From Ruminococcus sp. (lineage in GTDB: Bacteria > Bacillota > Clostridia > Oscillospirales > Ruminococcaceae), in assembly GCA_021770655.1 (NCBI GenBank), contig JAETQO010000039.1, forward strand, positions 1 to 48,275: a stretch of 48,275 bases of DNA. Direction: 5' to 3'. The notes under the pieces are model-generated. The model saw nothing but the letters and a program-made list of their open reading frames with translations, was not told where the DNA came from and ran no database searches. Shown piece after piece: positions 26,004 to 35,503 of the stretch (position 1 is the first letter of the stretch; every line of letters begins with the position of its first letter). The position numbers and the translations under genes are program-made.

Positions 26004-26294
26004 ATGCTTGTACTGATAACCTACGACGTAAATACCCAAACCAAAGAAGGCAGAAAAAGGCTACGCCGGGTAGCGAAGCTCTGCGTAAATTACGGAGTCC
26101 GTGTGCAGAATTCGGTATTTGAGTGTGTGGTCGATAACGCCCAATGCCGCGAACTAAAGCATAAACTAACCAATGAGATCGACCGTGAAAAGGACAGCCT
26201 GCGCTTTTACTATCTCGGGGATAAATATAAAACCAAAGTGGAGCATATCGGTGCAAAAGAGGCGATTGAAGTAGATCAGCCTCTTATCTTCTAG
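26004..26294 (+). CDS. cas2: Cas2
   Basis: Structural partner of Cas1 in spacer integration. 96 residues with the ferredoxin-like Cas2 pattern: MLVLITYDVNTQTKEGRKRL (catalytic-type Asp in YDV), NYGVRVQNSVFECVVD and DSLRFYYLGDKYKTKVEHIG. ATG 26004 is 4 nt after the cas1 stop; the frame is open further upstream, but that part is inside cas1. The TAG stop is 170 bp before the first repeat. Confidence 0.96.
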   Translation: MLVLITYDVNTQTKEGRKRLRRVAKLCVNYGVRVQNSVFECVVDNAQCRELKHKLTNEIDREKDSLRFYYLGDKYKTKVEHIGAKEAIEVDQPLIF

Positions 26295-26464
26295 TGCGAA
26301 CCCCAAGCGCACATAAAAACACCGCCGTTTCGCACCGTAATAAAGTATTATTGCCCCCAAAAGAATTGTTGTTTATTAAGAACAAGACTATGTATTTGTT
26401 CTTTAATTGTCAAAATTGTACATTTCCGCACTTCTCACCGACCCATTTCTTGTACAATTTTGCA
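26295..26464 (+). promoter_or_regulatory. CRISPR leader
   Basis: A 170-bp AT-rich leader between cas2 and repeat 1. A promoter TTGTTC (26396-26401), 17-bp spacer, TACATT (26419-26424) would start transcription about 35 nt before the array. A perfect 12-bp inverted repeat, CAAAATTGTACA (26411-26422) and TGTACAATTTTG (26451-26462), ends 2 bp before repeat 1. Confidence 0.8.
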
Positions 26465-28013
26465 GTCGCCCTCCCCACGAGGGCGTGGATTGAAATATAA
26501 CATTTTGAAACTGTCGGCTTGGAATCATGCGTCGCCCTCCCCACGAGGGCGTGGATTGAAATTTTGCCATTAAGTAAATAATCTACAGTGCAATTTGTCG
26601 CCCTCCCCACGAGGGCGTGGATTGAAATAGTATATAAAGAAACTATGCAAAGACGGTAAGCTGTCGCCCTCCCCACGAGGGCGTGGATTGAAATTATATA
26701 AAAGCCCACCTTTAGGGTGGGTTCAATGTCGCCCTCCCCACGAGGGCGTGGATTGAAATTTCTTTTTTAAAATGCTGTCAAAGCCTTTGGGCTGTCGCCC
26801 TCCCCACGAGGGCGTGGATTGAAATCGCATTTTTAGGGTTAGATAGCTTTAGTGTGAACATGTCGCCCTCCCCACGAGGGCGTGGATTGAAATTATATTT
26901 ACATTTTAATAACGCACTATTCCAAAACGTCGCCCTCCCCACGAGGGCGTGGATTGAAATACACTTGACCTTGAACAGCCCGTAAAGTTGGTTAGTCGCC
27001 CTCCCCACGAGGGCGTGGATTGAAATAACCCAACCTGTCTTACCATCATCGTGCCAGGGGCGGTCGCCCTCCCCACGAGGGCGTGGATTGAAATATTTCA
27101 AGGCTTGCAATAGTCAGTAATGTAATAGTCGCCCTCCCCACGAGGGCGTGGATTGAAATTTTACAAGAGATATGGTTTTAGTTTTGCGCCTTGTCGCCCT
27201 CCCCACGAGGGCGTGGATTGAAATTCTGTAATTCTGTCCTCTGATTTGTAGCATACTCTACGTCGCCCTCCCCACGAGGGCGTGGATTGAAATATTCTTA
27301 ACTGCAAGTATTGGTCTTATGCCCTCTATGTCGCCCTCCCCACGAGGGCGTGGATTGAAATATACTCGTCTATATCGTATGTATAACCCGTCTGTAGTCG
27401 CCCTCCCCACGAGGGCGTGGATTGAAATATCATACTTTTTTTGTTGCTCTGCTGTACGTTCAGTCGCCCTCCCCACGAGGGCGTGGATTGAAATCCACAA
27501 AATCACAAATATTTGTTGACCTGCACAAGTCGCCCTCCCCACGAGGGCGTGGATTGAAATAACATTGCCTCTTGACAAATCTCCTGCAATGTGCGTCGCC
27601 CTCCCCACGAGGGCGTGGATTGAAATATAGCCATATCAAGTTTGTCCACGCTATCAGCAGTCGCCCTCCCCACGAGGGCGTGGATTGAAATAAAGAGTGT
27701 GTTATCATTAAAGTGCTATCAAAAATAAGTCGCCCTCCCCACGAGGGCGTGGATTGAAATACCCTGATAGTTGTCAAAAGGGTGGTCATAATCGTCGCCC
27801 TCCCCACGAGGGCGTGGATTGAAATAAACCACAGCCTGCCTCGCTTGCCGCCACGGTTAGTCGCCCTCCCCACGAGGGCGTGGATTGAAATCTCGTCAAG
27901 TTCGTTGAAAAAATTCTGCGGAGTTTCCCGTCGCCCTCCCCACGAGGGCGTGGATTGAAATTGTTGAGTATTTACACAATTGTAATCTTCCTGAGTCGCC
28001 CTTCCCACGAGAG
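26465..28013 (+). CRISPR. Type I-C CRISPR array, 24 repeats and 23 spacers
   Basis: The 32-bp repeat starts GTCGCCCTCCCC and ends GCGTGGATTGAAAT, with a CGCCCTC/GAGGGCG hairpin. Starts: 26465, 26531, 26597, 26663, 26728, 26794, 26862, 26929, 26995, 27063, 27128, 27193, 27262, 27330, 27397, 27463, 27529, 27595, 27660, 27729, 27794, 27860, 27930 and a degenerate, truncated last copy at 27995. Repeats 1-23 look identical; spacers are about 33-38 bp. The degenerate copy at the far end and the leader at the cas2 side agree on orientation. No spacer is repeated. Confidence 0.99.
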
Positions 28014-28022
28014 CTCAGACTC

Positions 28023-28073
28023 AAAAAGAACCGAACCGGTCCTCTCATCTCAGATAGCCGGTACGGTTCTTTT
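28023..28073. terminator. Bidirectional terminator between the array and the NSS transporter gene
   Basis: AAAGAACCG and CCGG pair with CCGG and CGGTTCTTTT, with T-runs on both strands. It would end both the array transcript and the convergent transporter transcript. Confidence 0.8.
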
Positions 28074-28082
28074 ACATTTTAT

Positions 28083-29453
28083 TTACTTGCCGAAAAAGCT
28101 GTATAATCCCATAACAAACACAAAGACAACAATAACAGGCAGAACATAGGTCATATATCCGCGCATAAACCGCTTTATCTTCAAACCCTTTCCCGTGTTG
28201 GCCTCAGCCGTGAAATTGTCCCAGCCCCAGCCTTTTTTGCTTACGCAGAAAAGTATAAACACAAGCGACCCCAGCGGAAGTATTATATTGCTTACCAGAA
28301 AATCTTCCAGATCCATAATGCTGGTCCCCTTGCCTAAAGGCTCTATCCCTTTAAGCAGATTGAATCCCAGCGCGCAGGGCAAAGACAGTACAAACATTAT
28401 CACGCCGTTAATAAGACAAGCCTTCTTCCTGCTCACTCCGATAGCGTCTACAGTGCAGGAAATTATCCCCTCAAAAACCGTAAGTACCGTCGAAAGAGCC
28501 GCAAAGGAAAGAAATACAAAGAATAAACTTCCCCAAAGCCTTCCCATAGGCATATGATTAAAAATGTTCGGCAATGTTATAAATATCAGCCCCGGACCGC
28601 TGCCTGCCTCAACATCATAAGCAAAGCAGGCAGGAAAAATAATAAGCCCCGAGGCCAGCGCCACAAATGTGTCAAGCATAGCCACATTTACCGATTCGCC
28701 AAGCAAAGCCCTGTCCTTGTCAATATAACTTCCGAATATCGCCATAGCGCCCATACCAAGACTCAGCGTAAAAAACGCCTGATTCATTGCGCTTACGATA
28801 ACATTGGCAACACCCGCCTGTTTCATTCTTTCTATGCTCGGGAGCAAATAAAAGGCAAGTCCCTTTTCTCCGCCCTCCATAAAAAAGCTTCGCACCGCCA
28901 GTATCACCATTATGCCGAGCAAAGCTATCATCATCGCCTTTGTGACCTTCTCCAGACCGTTCTGTAAACCGAAGGAGCATACGATAAACCCAATCGCGAC
29001 CGTGACCGCCATAAAGAAAACCATCTCAGGTGCGCTCGCCTTCATGGTCTCAAAATATTCCGCAATCCTCTCGGAATCAAGTCCCGCAAAATCTCCTTTT
29101 GCAGTTGAAACAAAATAATCCAGCATCCAGCCCGCCACAGTAGTGTAAAACATCATAAGCAGATAATTGCCGCTCATAGCCACAACACCGTGAAAATGCC
29201 ACTTCGTACCCTCCGGTTCAAGCTCCTGATACATCTTCACAGGACTCTTCCGGCTGGCACGTCCTACGGAAAACTCCATAGTCATAACGGGAACACCGAT
29301 AATGAGCAGGAAAAATAAATAGATAAGAACAAATATCCCGCCGCCGGACTGCCCTACAATATATGGAAACTTCCATACGTTTCCTATCCCGATAGCACAG
29401 CCTGCGCTGAGCAGAATAAAACCAAGCCTGCTTTTAAGCTTTTCTCTTTTCAA
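28083..29453 (-). CDS. Sodium-dependent transporter, NSS (SNF) family
   Basis: Na+-coupled symporter of the neurotransmitter:sodium symporter family; bacterial members carry amino acids or amines. 456 residues, about 11-12 membrane segments. The N-terminal signature LGFILLSAGCAIGIGNVWKFPYIVGQSGGG (unwound TM1 with Na+ site residues) is intact, and SAMNQAFFTLSLGMGAMAIFGSY is the TM6 region. The substrate cannot be read from the sequence. Start TTG 29453 with AAGGAG 9 nt upstream. Monocistronic, convergent with the CRISPR array and separated from it by the terminator above. Confidence 0.94.
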   Translation of the reverse strand: MKREKLKSRLGFILLSAGCAIGIGNVWKFPYIVGQSGGGIFVLIYLFFLLIIGVPVMTMEFSVGRASRKSPVKMYQELEPEGTKWHFHGVVAMSGNYLLMMFYTTVAGWMLDYFVSTAKGDFAGLDSERIAEYFETMKASAPEMVFFMAVTVAIGFIVCSFGLQNGLEKVTKAMMIALLGIMVILAVRSFFMEGGEKGLAFYLLPSIERMKQAGVANVIVSAMNQAFFTLSLGMGAMAIFGSYIDKDRALLGESVNVAMLDTFVALASGLIIFPACFAYDVEAGSGPGLIFITLPNIFNHMPMGRLWGSLFFVFLSFAALSTVLTVFEGIISCTVDAIGVSRKKACLINGVIMFVLSLPCALGFNLLKGIEPLGKGTSIMDLEDFLVSNIILPLGSLVFILFCVSKKGWGWDNFTAEANTGKGLKIKRFMRGYMTYVLPVIVVFVFVMGLYSFFGK

Positions 29454-29576
29454 AAAGACGATCTCCTTTCAAGAAGTCTGATTACGGATCAAAACAGATC
29501 CGCCGCTCGATTATAAGCGACAACCCTATATGTTTATCATATCCAGGAAAAACTGCCTGAAACAAATTTCTGCCGC

Positions 29577-29606
29577 AAAAAAGCGACCGACAAAAAGACA
29601 GTCGCT
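29577..29606 (-). terminator. Terminator of the GNAT gene
   Basis: Minus strand AGCGAC ... GTCGCT followed by TTTTTT, about 95 bp after the acetyltransferase stop. Confidence 0.7.
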
Positions 29607-29698
29607 TTCTCCTCCCGCTCCCTGAGCGAGAGCGACATATTTTTATACTGCTTTTCAAGTGATTGTAATTACAAGTTAATGTGATAATCAGAATCTAT

Positions 29699-30184
29699 CT
29701 ATCTATTTTCCATAATCAATTCTTTGCATTTCCATTCTTCACCAAGAATACAATATTTTTCTGTTGCATCAAGAACTACATCTCTAAACCCGACTGCTTT
29801 ATAACAGTAATAAGCCGGGAGATTATTCTCAAAAACACCCAATGATACTTTTTTTGCTCCATATATTTCAAATGCAAATTTTAGACCTAGCTGTAGCATA
29901 GCTTTTCCATAGCCTTTTCCTCTCTTGTGAGGATTTACAATAACAAATCCAAAACGTAATTCATCTAATGATTCATCAGGATTCCGTAGTGTAAAAAAGC
30001 CGACAATTCCTGTTTCATCAAATGCAGTAAACGGCATTAGAGATTCAATAAAACAAAATTCTTTTTGTGTTATAGGGTAATTACCGAGTATACCTGCTGT
30101 CCATTGATAAAATGCTTTTTCATCTTGACACCACAATAATATTGTATCTACATCTGAATCTTTATATGGTCTTATTCTAATCAT
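29699..30184 (-). CDS. GNAT-family N-acetyltransferase
   Basis: 161 residues. N-terminal MIRIRPYKDSDVDTILLWCQDE, the acetyl-CoA binding motif A (RGKGYGKAMLQLGLKFAF) near 110, and the C-terminal ENNLPAYYCYKAVGFRDV (motif B). Closest in style to RimJ/RimL-like transferases; the substrate is unknown. ATG 30184 with GAGGAA upstream. It is noticeably more AT-rich than its neighbours, suggesting recent acquisition. Confidence 0.92.
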   Translation of the reverse strand: MIRIRPYKDSDVDTILLWCQDEKAFYQWTAGILGNYPITQKEFCFIESLMPFTAFDETGIVGFFTLRNPDESLDELRFGFVIVNPHKRGKGYGKAMLQLGLKFAFEIYGAKKVSLGVFENNLPAYYCYKAVGFRDVVLDATEKYCILGEEWKCKELIMENR

Positions 30185-30251
30185 ATGTTTTTCCTCGCAA
30201 ATTCCGATTTATCTCAGTAAAATTATAAAACATATCATTCGATTTGTCAAT

Positions 30252-30302
30252 AAAAAACACAAAAACCACAGCACTTCCGACTGAAAATCAAAAATGCTGT
30301 GG
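30252..30302 (-). terminator. Terminator of the GH5 lipoprotein gene
   Basis: Minus strand CCACAGCA (30302-30295) pairs with TGCTGTGG (30273-30266), followed by TTTTTGTGTTTTTT. Confidence 0.8.
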
Positions 30303-30328
30303 CTTTAAAGTCTTTATTTCCTTATGAC

Positions 30329-31594
30329 CTACGCCGCGGCTTTATCGCCTTCCTCATACCCCTTCGGAGCAGGAATAACATAGCTGTCATCGGAATTAAC
30401 CGCAGTTATCATCGCCTTAACAAGCTCAGGCTGAGTGATCTCCATAGTGACCCTGTCTATGATTCCGAAGCCCTTGTTGCCGTTGTAGCCGTTGTCCCAG
30501 TAAATGCAGATAACGCCGTTCTTCTTCGCCGCAGTAATAATATACTCCGTCCAGTACCGTCTGAACTCGCCGAAATCAGGGAACAAGGAAGTCTTATCCT
30601 GAACGCCGAACTCTCCGATTATTACAGGATAGCCTTGACTTACGAACTTCTCGTTAAGCAAAGACATCTGCTCGTCCACATAGTCCTCCTGGCCCCAGTT
30701 GTCACGGTTCGCCACAGCATATTTTCCCCACTGAGTCTTTGCACTCTTGTCGTTCTCGTCAAGGGTAAAATTATACGGGTCGTAATAATGCACCGAGATC
30801 ATTATTCTCTTTCCGTCCGCCTTACAGCCCTCGTCCTTCGGTATCTCAAATCCGTAATCCCCCGCAGTGTATTCAACATTCGTGTTCCAGCCGGGGATAA
30901 GAAGCCACCTCTTCTCATTGTTAGAGCCGGTCTTTCTTACCGCGTCCACAAATATCTGATTGTATGCGTTGATATTCTCATATCCGTACGGGTCGGGCTT
31001 ACCGTAATCGTTGTTGAACTCCTCGTTCATCGATTCAAAAATCAGATGCTCGTCATAATCCTTGAAACGGTCGGCAATCTGCGTCCATACCTTTTCATAC
31101 TTATCCTTTATCTCTTTCTGCTTTTCCTCGTCCTCGACGCAAAGAAGCCAGCTTCCGTCAATGGTGTAGTAACCGTCTCCGTGCATATTAACGACAGCGA
31201 ACATATCGTTATCCACAACATAGTCCACGACCTCCTGCACTCTGTCGAGCCACTCCTCATCGATAGTATAATCAGGGCCGTCGCCTATTTTGGAAAGATA
31301 TGTAACAGGAATTCTTACAGTTTTAAAGCCCTGTTCCTTTATCTTGTCGATAAGCTCTTTCGTGATCTCAGGATTGCCCCATGCGGTTTCACTCGGCGTA
31401 CCCGCATTGACAGCCTCCATCTGATTTCCCAGATTCCAGCCAAGACCCATAGCCTCCGTGATCTGCGCCTGGTCAAGCTCGTCCCATTTGCTCTTTTCTT
31501 CTTTTTTCTCCGAATCGCCCGAACCGCAGGCAGTCATTGCCGCCATTATGCCTGCCATAAGCAAAGCGGCAGTTCTTTTCAGAACGTTTTTCAT
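30329..31594 (-). CDS. GH5-family glycoside hydrolase lipoprotein (cellulase type)
   Basis: 421 residues. Lipoprotein signal with lipobox MTAC (Cys23), a short Lys/Glu linker, then a clan-A barrel from about 40. GH5 landmarks: LGWNLGNQME, KTVRIPVTYLSKI, VVNMHGDG (His), FESMNEEFN with the acid/base Glu near 191, and VIIGEFG with the nucleophile Glu328. The Asn-Glu-Pro motif of most GH5 enzymes is Asn-Glu-Glu here. It probably cleaves beta-glucan or a related hemicellulose at the cell surface. No carbohydrate-binding or dockerin domain. ATG 31594. Its strand-opposite frame is open for 441 codons, a shadow of its codon use. Confidence 0.93.
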   Translation of the reverse strand: MKNVLKRTAALLMAGIMAAMTACGSGDSEKKEEKSKWDELDQAQITEAMGLGWNLGNQMEAVNAGTPSETAWGNPEITKELIDKIKEQGFKTVRIPVTYLSKIGDGPDYTIDEEWLDRVQEVVDYVVDNDMFAVVNMHGDGYYTIDGSWLLCVEDEEKQKEIKDKYEKVWTQIADRFKDYDEHLIFESMNEEFNNDYGKPDPYGYENINAYNQIFVDAVRKTGSNNEKRWLLIPGWNTNVEYTAGDYGFEIPKDEGCKADGKRIMISVHYYDPYNFTLDENDKSAKTQWGKYAVANRDNWGQEDYVDEQMSLLNEKFVSQGYPVIIGEFGVQDKTSLFPDFGEFRRYWTEYIITAAKKNGVICIYWDNGYNGNKGFGIIDRVTMEITQPELVKAMITAVNSDDSYVIPAPKGYEEGDKAAA

Positions 31595-31755
31595 AAAATA
31601 ACCTCTTTTCTGATAAATTCATGATTTCGTGCAGATCATTACTTGCAACACATCTGTAATCGTTTACCCGATCCTGCACACTACATCTCAAACAAAACAA
31701 TAAAACTCAACCCTACACTCGTAATTATACCACAAAAACTCACACATTTCAATAC

Positions 31756-32590
31756 CTTTTTTTAATTCGGGTCGATAGGTACTTCAAGGATTCACGACTC
31801 AGCCCGAAGACCTCGCTTGCATTAACTTCTCCATAGCATTAAACCGCACATAGTCCGTTTGGTGGTTCTACACAACGTTGTTTCAACGCTCAGACGAATT
31901 GTAGGGGTAGATGAAAATTGTCGTTCGACTAAACCCCGACAATTTATCGCCCCGTAATTCATCACCATAAAACTTGTGCAAACAAATGATTTATCTTTTA
32001 ATTTGACAACATTTCAGTAATTGTTGCATAAAAAATGCAACTTTTCTCGCCCCACGCCCTATAAATATAAACCTTTTAATTCGGATTAAATTGTACTACG
32101 GTTCGTTAGGAACGTCAAATTGTCGTAAAGCAAGCAAATGATAATAATCATCATTACATACACGTCTTTTCGTGCTTTGAAACAACGAAGTTGAAAATCA
32201 CCGGATAGACAAAAAAAATTAACGGAACAATGAGGACATTGTTCCCTACATATTTTTTGTGCCTTGAATCATTATTGAGAATATCCAAACGGATAAAGTA
32301 CGACTTAGTTTTTCAATAAGGTTGCTGAAGAATCACTAAACGGACTATGTGTGATTTAGTTTTTCAACAAAGTTGCTGAGAACAACCAAACGGACTATGT
32401 GTGATTTCGTTTTTTCAACAAAGTTGCTGAAAACAACCAAACAGACTTTGTGTGATTTAGTTTTTCAACAAAGTTGCTGAAAACAACCAAACGCACTTTG
32501 TACGGTTTAATGCTATGGAAAAGCCTTTGCAAGCGAGGTCTTCGGGCTGAGTCGTAACTCCTTGAAGTACCTTGCACCCCGAATTAAAAA
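31756..32590 (+). repeat. Long E1 element with inverted terminal modules
   Basis: A forward module (31757-31880) continues into the E1 body (AATTGTCGTTCGACTAAACC inverted repeat near 31915-31955). An AT-rich filler (31960-32280) follows, then about four copies of a roughly 50-bp unit (AAGTTGCTGAAAACAACCAA ... GATTTAGTTTTTCAACA, 32280-32490) and an inverted module ending CACCCCGAATTAAAAAA at 32590. No gene is visible within it. It is the longest E1 copy in the window. Confidence 0.85.
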
Positions 32591-32804
32591 AAAGGGTGCG
32601 AACCCTGAGAATAACTGAAAATTGAATGCACGTAAAATAAACACCCTGAGTTGGCGTACGGTCTGCGGCGTGCCGCCCCGTCAGTTGTTCCGAATCCGTT
32701 CTTACATCGGTCAAAGTTGCGTGGAGGTCTTGGGGAATTCGATGGGAAATTCTGTCCTGCCGCTCCTTTCCGCTCCGTAAGAACACCCAGCTTGACAATT
32801 GAAT
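32591..32804 (-). other. Unassigned segment ending in a short terminator
   Basis: This patch is more GC-rich than the flanking repeats. On the minus strand it ends with AGGGTTCGCACCCT and a run of T shared with the neighbouring E1 end, so it may be the tail of a transcript. Two frames are open across it but have no start with a good ribosome site and run into E1 sequence. I do not recognise an RNA family; signal recognition particle, RNase P and tmRNA signatures were not found. Confidence 0.3.
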
Positions 32805-33312
32805 ATTGCGAATGAGGAATTGTTGACAAAGACTGAACGTTGTAGAAGAACCACCAAACGCACAACAAGTCTAACGGAGAGATAAGTTGTCGTGAGTTAG
32901 CCGAAAAGCAATTTTCGCCAGCCCCTACGAATTTTTGAGCGTCGAAACAACATTACAAAAAGTTACCAAACGAACTGAGGGAGAACTGTCAAATTGCCTT
33001 GAGTTAGCCGAACGACAATTTTCACCAGACCCTACATTTATATAATCGGCTACACCAACGTTGTGAAAAACCACCAGACGGACTATGTGCGGTTTAATGC
33101 TATGTAAAAAACCATGTAAGCGAGGTCTTCGGGCGGAGTCGTAAATTCTTGAAGTACCTATCGACCCGAATTAAAAAGAACGGCTACACCAACGTTGCAG
33201 AAAACCACCAAACGCACTCTGTACGGTTTAATGCTATGGAGAAGTTAATGCGAGCGAGGTCTTCGGGCGGGAAAAGTTACTCCCAGAAGTACCTTGCACC
33301 CCGAATTAAAAA
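32805..33312 (-). repeat. E1 composite with two inverted-orientation modules
   Basis: It starts with the GCGAATGAGGAATTGTTGAC end type and contains two E1 bodies with TTGTCGTGAGTTAGCCGA-like inverted repeats. It ends with two modules in reverse orientation (to about 33172 and 33312). The last module carries the variant hairpin GGGAAAAGTTACTCCC, also seen at 11290. Bounded on the right by the promoter of the pseudouridine synthase gene. Confidence 0.82.
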
Positions 33313-33317
33313 AAAGC

Positions 33318-33347
33318 TTTACTTTGGTGGGGGAAGTATGATATAAT
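33318..33347 (+). promoter_or_regulatory. Promoter of the pseudouridine synthase gene
   Basis: TTTACT (33318-33323), 18-bp spacer with TG-A before TATAAT (33342-33347): an extended -10. It begins immediately after an E1 end. Confidence 0.6.
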
Positions 33348-33456
33348 GACGATAAGGAGCGGCGCACTTATTATTGGAGTTCTGCCGTGTTTTTGCTTTC
33401 TGCGGCATTGCAAACTTTTGACGTATATTAGTAAAATCATGGAAAGGAAAAATCAA

Positions 33457-34173
33457 ATGCGACTTGATAAATTTATTTCTTCACAGAGAAGCGACCTTTC
33501 ACGAAGTATGGTTAAGGAGCTTTGCCGAAAGGGTCTTATATATGTAAACGGAAAGATCATCAGGAAATCCGACGCACAGGTCACGGAAACGGACGATGTT
33601 GCCGTGAACGGCGAAAAGATAACCTACAAACAGTACGTTTACATTATGATGAACAAGCCGCAGGGCGTGGTCTGCTCCACAAAGGACGGAGAATCGACTA
33701 CGGTGCTGGAGCTTGTGCCGCCGGAGCTTTTCCGGGAGGGACTTTTTCCTGCGGGGAGGCTCGACAAGGACACAGAGGGATTTGTTCTGCTTACCGACGA
33801 CGGCGCGCTTGCACACAGAATGCTTTCGCCGAAAACACACGTCCCTAAAACCTACTTCGTAAGACTGAGAGATGAGTGGTCGGAGGATTACAAAAAAGCG
33901 TTTTCTGAGGGCATGATCATAGACGGCGGCGAAAAATGTCTGCCGGCAGTGTTTTCGGGCAGTCCCGACAATCCTTTTGAATGTACAGTTGTGCTTAGCG
34001 AGGGAAAATATCATCAGGTAAAAAGAATGTTTGAAAGGCTTGGAAACAAAGTGGTTTTTCTGAAAAGAACCGCTATCGGAAATCTGCCTTTAAACCCTGA
34101 TCTGCCGCTCGGAGCGTGTTTGGAAATTATGCACAAAGATGTTGAAAGATTATTGGCATCGAAATCGTTTTAA
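33457..34173 (+). CDS. rsuA: Ribosomal RNA pseudouridine synthase, RsuA/RluB family
   Basis: Isomerises a uridine in rRNA; the length (238 residues) and short form suggest 16S Psi516 (RsuA type). N-terminal S4 RNA-binding domain (MRLDKFISSQRSDLSRSMVKELCRKGLIYVNGK), linker MMNKPQGVVCSTKD, catalytic motif GRLDKDTEGFVLLTDDG with the essential Asp, and the C-terminal EGKYHQVKRMFERLGNKVVFLKR block. ATG 33457 with AAAGGA about 9 nt upstream gives the standard MRLDKF start; the frame is open to 33346, but that part overlaps the promoter. Which rRNA it modifies is inferred. Confidence 0.9.
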   Translation: MRLDKFISSQRSDLSRSMVKELCRKGLIYVNGKIIRKSDAQVTETDDVAVNGEKITYKQYVYIMMNKPQGVVCSTKDGESTTVLELVPPELFREGLFPAGRLDKDTEGFVLLTDDGALAHRMLSPKTHVPKTYFVRLRDEWSEDYKKAFSEGMIIDGGEKCLPAVFSGSPDNPFECTVVLSEGKYHQVKRMFERLGNKVVFLKRTAIGNLPLNPDLPLGACLEIMHKDVERLLASKSF

Positions 34174-34251
34174 TGTAAGTATTTGCCTATTCTCTGTGAA
34201 TTTTCGTCAATATTTATAAAGAGATATAATAAAGTTTAGTAAAAAAAACTC

Positions 34252-34280
34252 TTGCGGGTATGTCAAAAATTTGTTATGAT
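34252..34280 (+). promoter_or_regulatory. Promoter of the ABC ATPase gene
   Basis: TTGCGG (34252-34257), 17-bp spacer, TATGAT (34275-34280), about 55 nt before the start. Confidence 0.6.
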
Positions 34281-34334
34281 TATATCATAGCTAATTAGGA
34301 GATTAGTAAAATTCAAATAGGGAGGTCCTTTTTA

Positions 34335-35477
34335 ATGGCAAGTGTATCATTAAGGGAAATTTATAAGAAGTACGCAGGCGGAGTTATCGCCGTTTCGGAC
34401 TTCAACATCGAAATCAAGGACAAGGAGTTTATCATTCTTGTCGGTCCTTCCGGCTGTGGTAAATCCACAACCCTGAGAATGATTGCAGGTCTTGAAGAGA
34501 TCAGCGAGGGCGAGCTTTATATCGGCGACAGACTGGTCAACGATATCGCTCCTAAGGACAGAGATATTGCAATGGTATTCCAGAACTACGCTCTGTACCC
34601 TCACATGACGGTTTTCGAGAACATGGCATTCGGACTCAAGCTTAGAAAGGTTCCTAAGGACGAGATCGCAAGAAAGGTTGAAGAAGCCGCAAGAATCCTT
34701 GACATTGCTCACCTGCTCGACAGAAAGCCGAAGGCTCTCTCCGGCGGACAGAGACAGCGTGTTGCTCTTGGTAGAGCTATCGTTCGTGAGCCTCAGGTAT
34801 TCCTGCTCGACGAGCCTCTTTCAAACCTCGACGCTAAGCTGAGAGCTCAGATGAGAACTGAGATCTCCAAGCTCCACAAGAAGCTGGGTACTACATTTAT
34901 CTACGTAACCCACGACCAGACAGAGGCTATGACAATGGGTGACCGTATCGTAGTTATGAAGGACGGTTACATCCAGCAGATCGATACTCCTACAAACCTC
35001 TATCAGCGTCCTGTAAACCAGTTCGTTGCAGGATTCATCGGTTCTCCTCAGATGAACTTCATCGACTCCAAGCTGCTCAAGATCGACGGCAAGTATGTTG
35101 TTGAGTTCGGTTCAGAGGATACCAAGACAACCAGAGGCGTTAAGTATCAGGTTGCTGTTCCTGAGTCCAAGGCTGATCCGGAAGCTCTTGAGCCGCTGGT
35201 AGATCAGGAAGTTGTTCTCGGCGTTCGTCCTGAGTGCATTCATGATGAGCCTGCTTTCCTTTCACAGGCAACTACAGGTATCATCAATACTACAGTAGAA
35301 GTAACCGAAATGATGGGTGCGGAGACTTATCTCTACCTCAATTGCGAGGGTATTCAGCTTACTGCAAGAGTTTCTCCTCGTTCAGACGTTCGTCCTCAGG
35401 ACGAGATCAAGGTTGCTATCGACCCGAACAGAATCCACATTTTCGACAAGGAAACAGAGAAGACTGTTCTCAACTAA
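34335..35477 (+). CDS. ugpC: Sugar ABC transporter ATP-binding protein, UgpC/MsmK type
   Basis: ATPase that powers carbohydrate uptake 1 (CUT1) ABC importers. 380 residues: Walker [11 protein letters not shown]-loop [12 protein letters not shown], signature [14 protein letters not shown], Walker [18 protein letters not shown]-loop VTHDQTEAM, then a regulatory MalK-like OB-fold domain (about 240-380). No permease or binding-protein gene is near, so it is probably the shared ATPase for several sugar importers elsewhere, as MsmK is in other Firmicutes. Start ATG with GGGAGG 9 nt upstream. Its codons (CTCTTCC, CCTGAG) look optimised for high expression. Confidence 0.95.
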   Translation: MASVSLREIYKKYAGGVIAVSDFNIEIKDKEFIILVGPSGCGKSTTLRMIAGLEEISEGELYIGDRLVNDIAPKDRDIAMVFQNYALYPHMTVFENMAFGLKLRKVPKDEIARKVEEAARILDIAHLLDRKPKALSGGQRQRVALGRAIVREPQVFLLDEPLSNLDAKLRAQMRTEISKLHKKLGTTFIYVTHDQTEAMTMGDRIVVMKDGYIQQIDTPTNLYQRPVNQFVAGFIGSPQMNFIDSKLLKIDGKYVVEFGSEDTKTTRGVKYQVAVPESKADPEALEPLVDQEVVLGVRPECIHDEPAFLSQATTGIINTTVEVTEMMGAETYLYLNCEGIQLTARVSPRSDVRPQDEIKVAIDPNRIHIFDKETEKTVLN

Positions 35478-35503
35478 TAGTAAATCCATTGGTTTTATAC
35501 ACG

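Noticed and set aside
26410-28008. Several minus-strand frames of 99-182 codons across the array
   Set aside because: They are translations of the CRISPR repeat (repeating ISIHALVGRAT and FNPRPRGEGD) and not genes.
26465-28013. Self-targeting spacers in the main array
   Set aside because: By eye no spacer matches another part of the window; a full search could not be run.
30299-31624. 441-codon plus-strand frame opposite the GH5 lipoprotein gene
   Set aside because: It is an antisense shadow created by codon bias; it has no domain or ribosome site, while the minus-strand GH5 has all family motifs.
32591-32804. Signal recognition particle or other housekeeping RNA
   Set aside because: A GCGGAAAGGAGCGGC stretch looked similar to the SRP tip, but the paired strand and tetraloop context are missing.
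32457-32868. Overlapping minus-strand frames of 94 and 113 codons
   Set aside because: They run from unassigned sequence into E1 modules and have no supported start; the segment is noted as unassigned instead.
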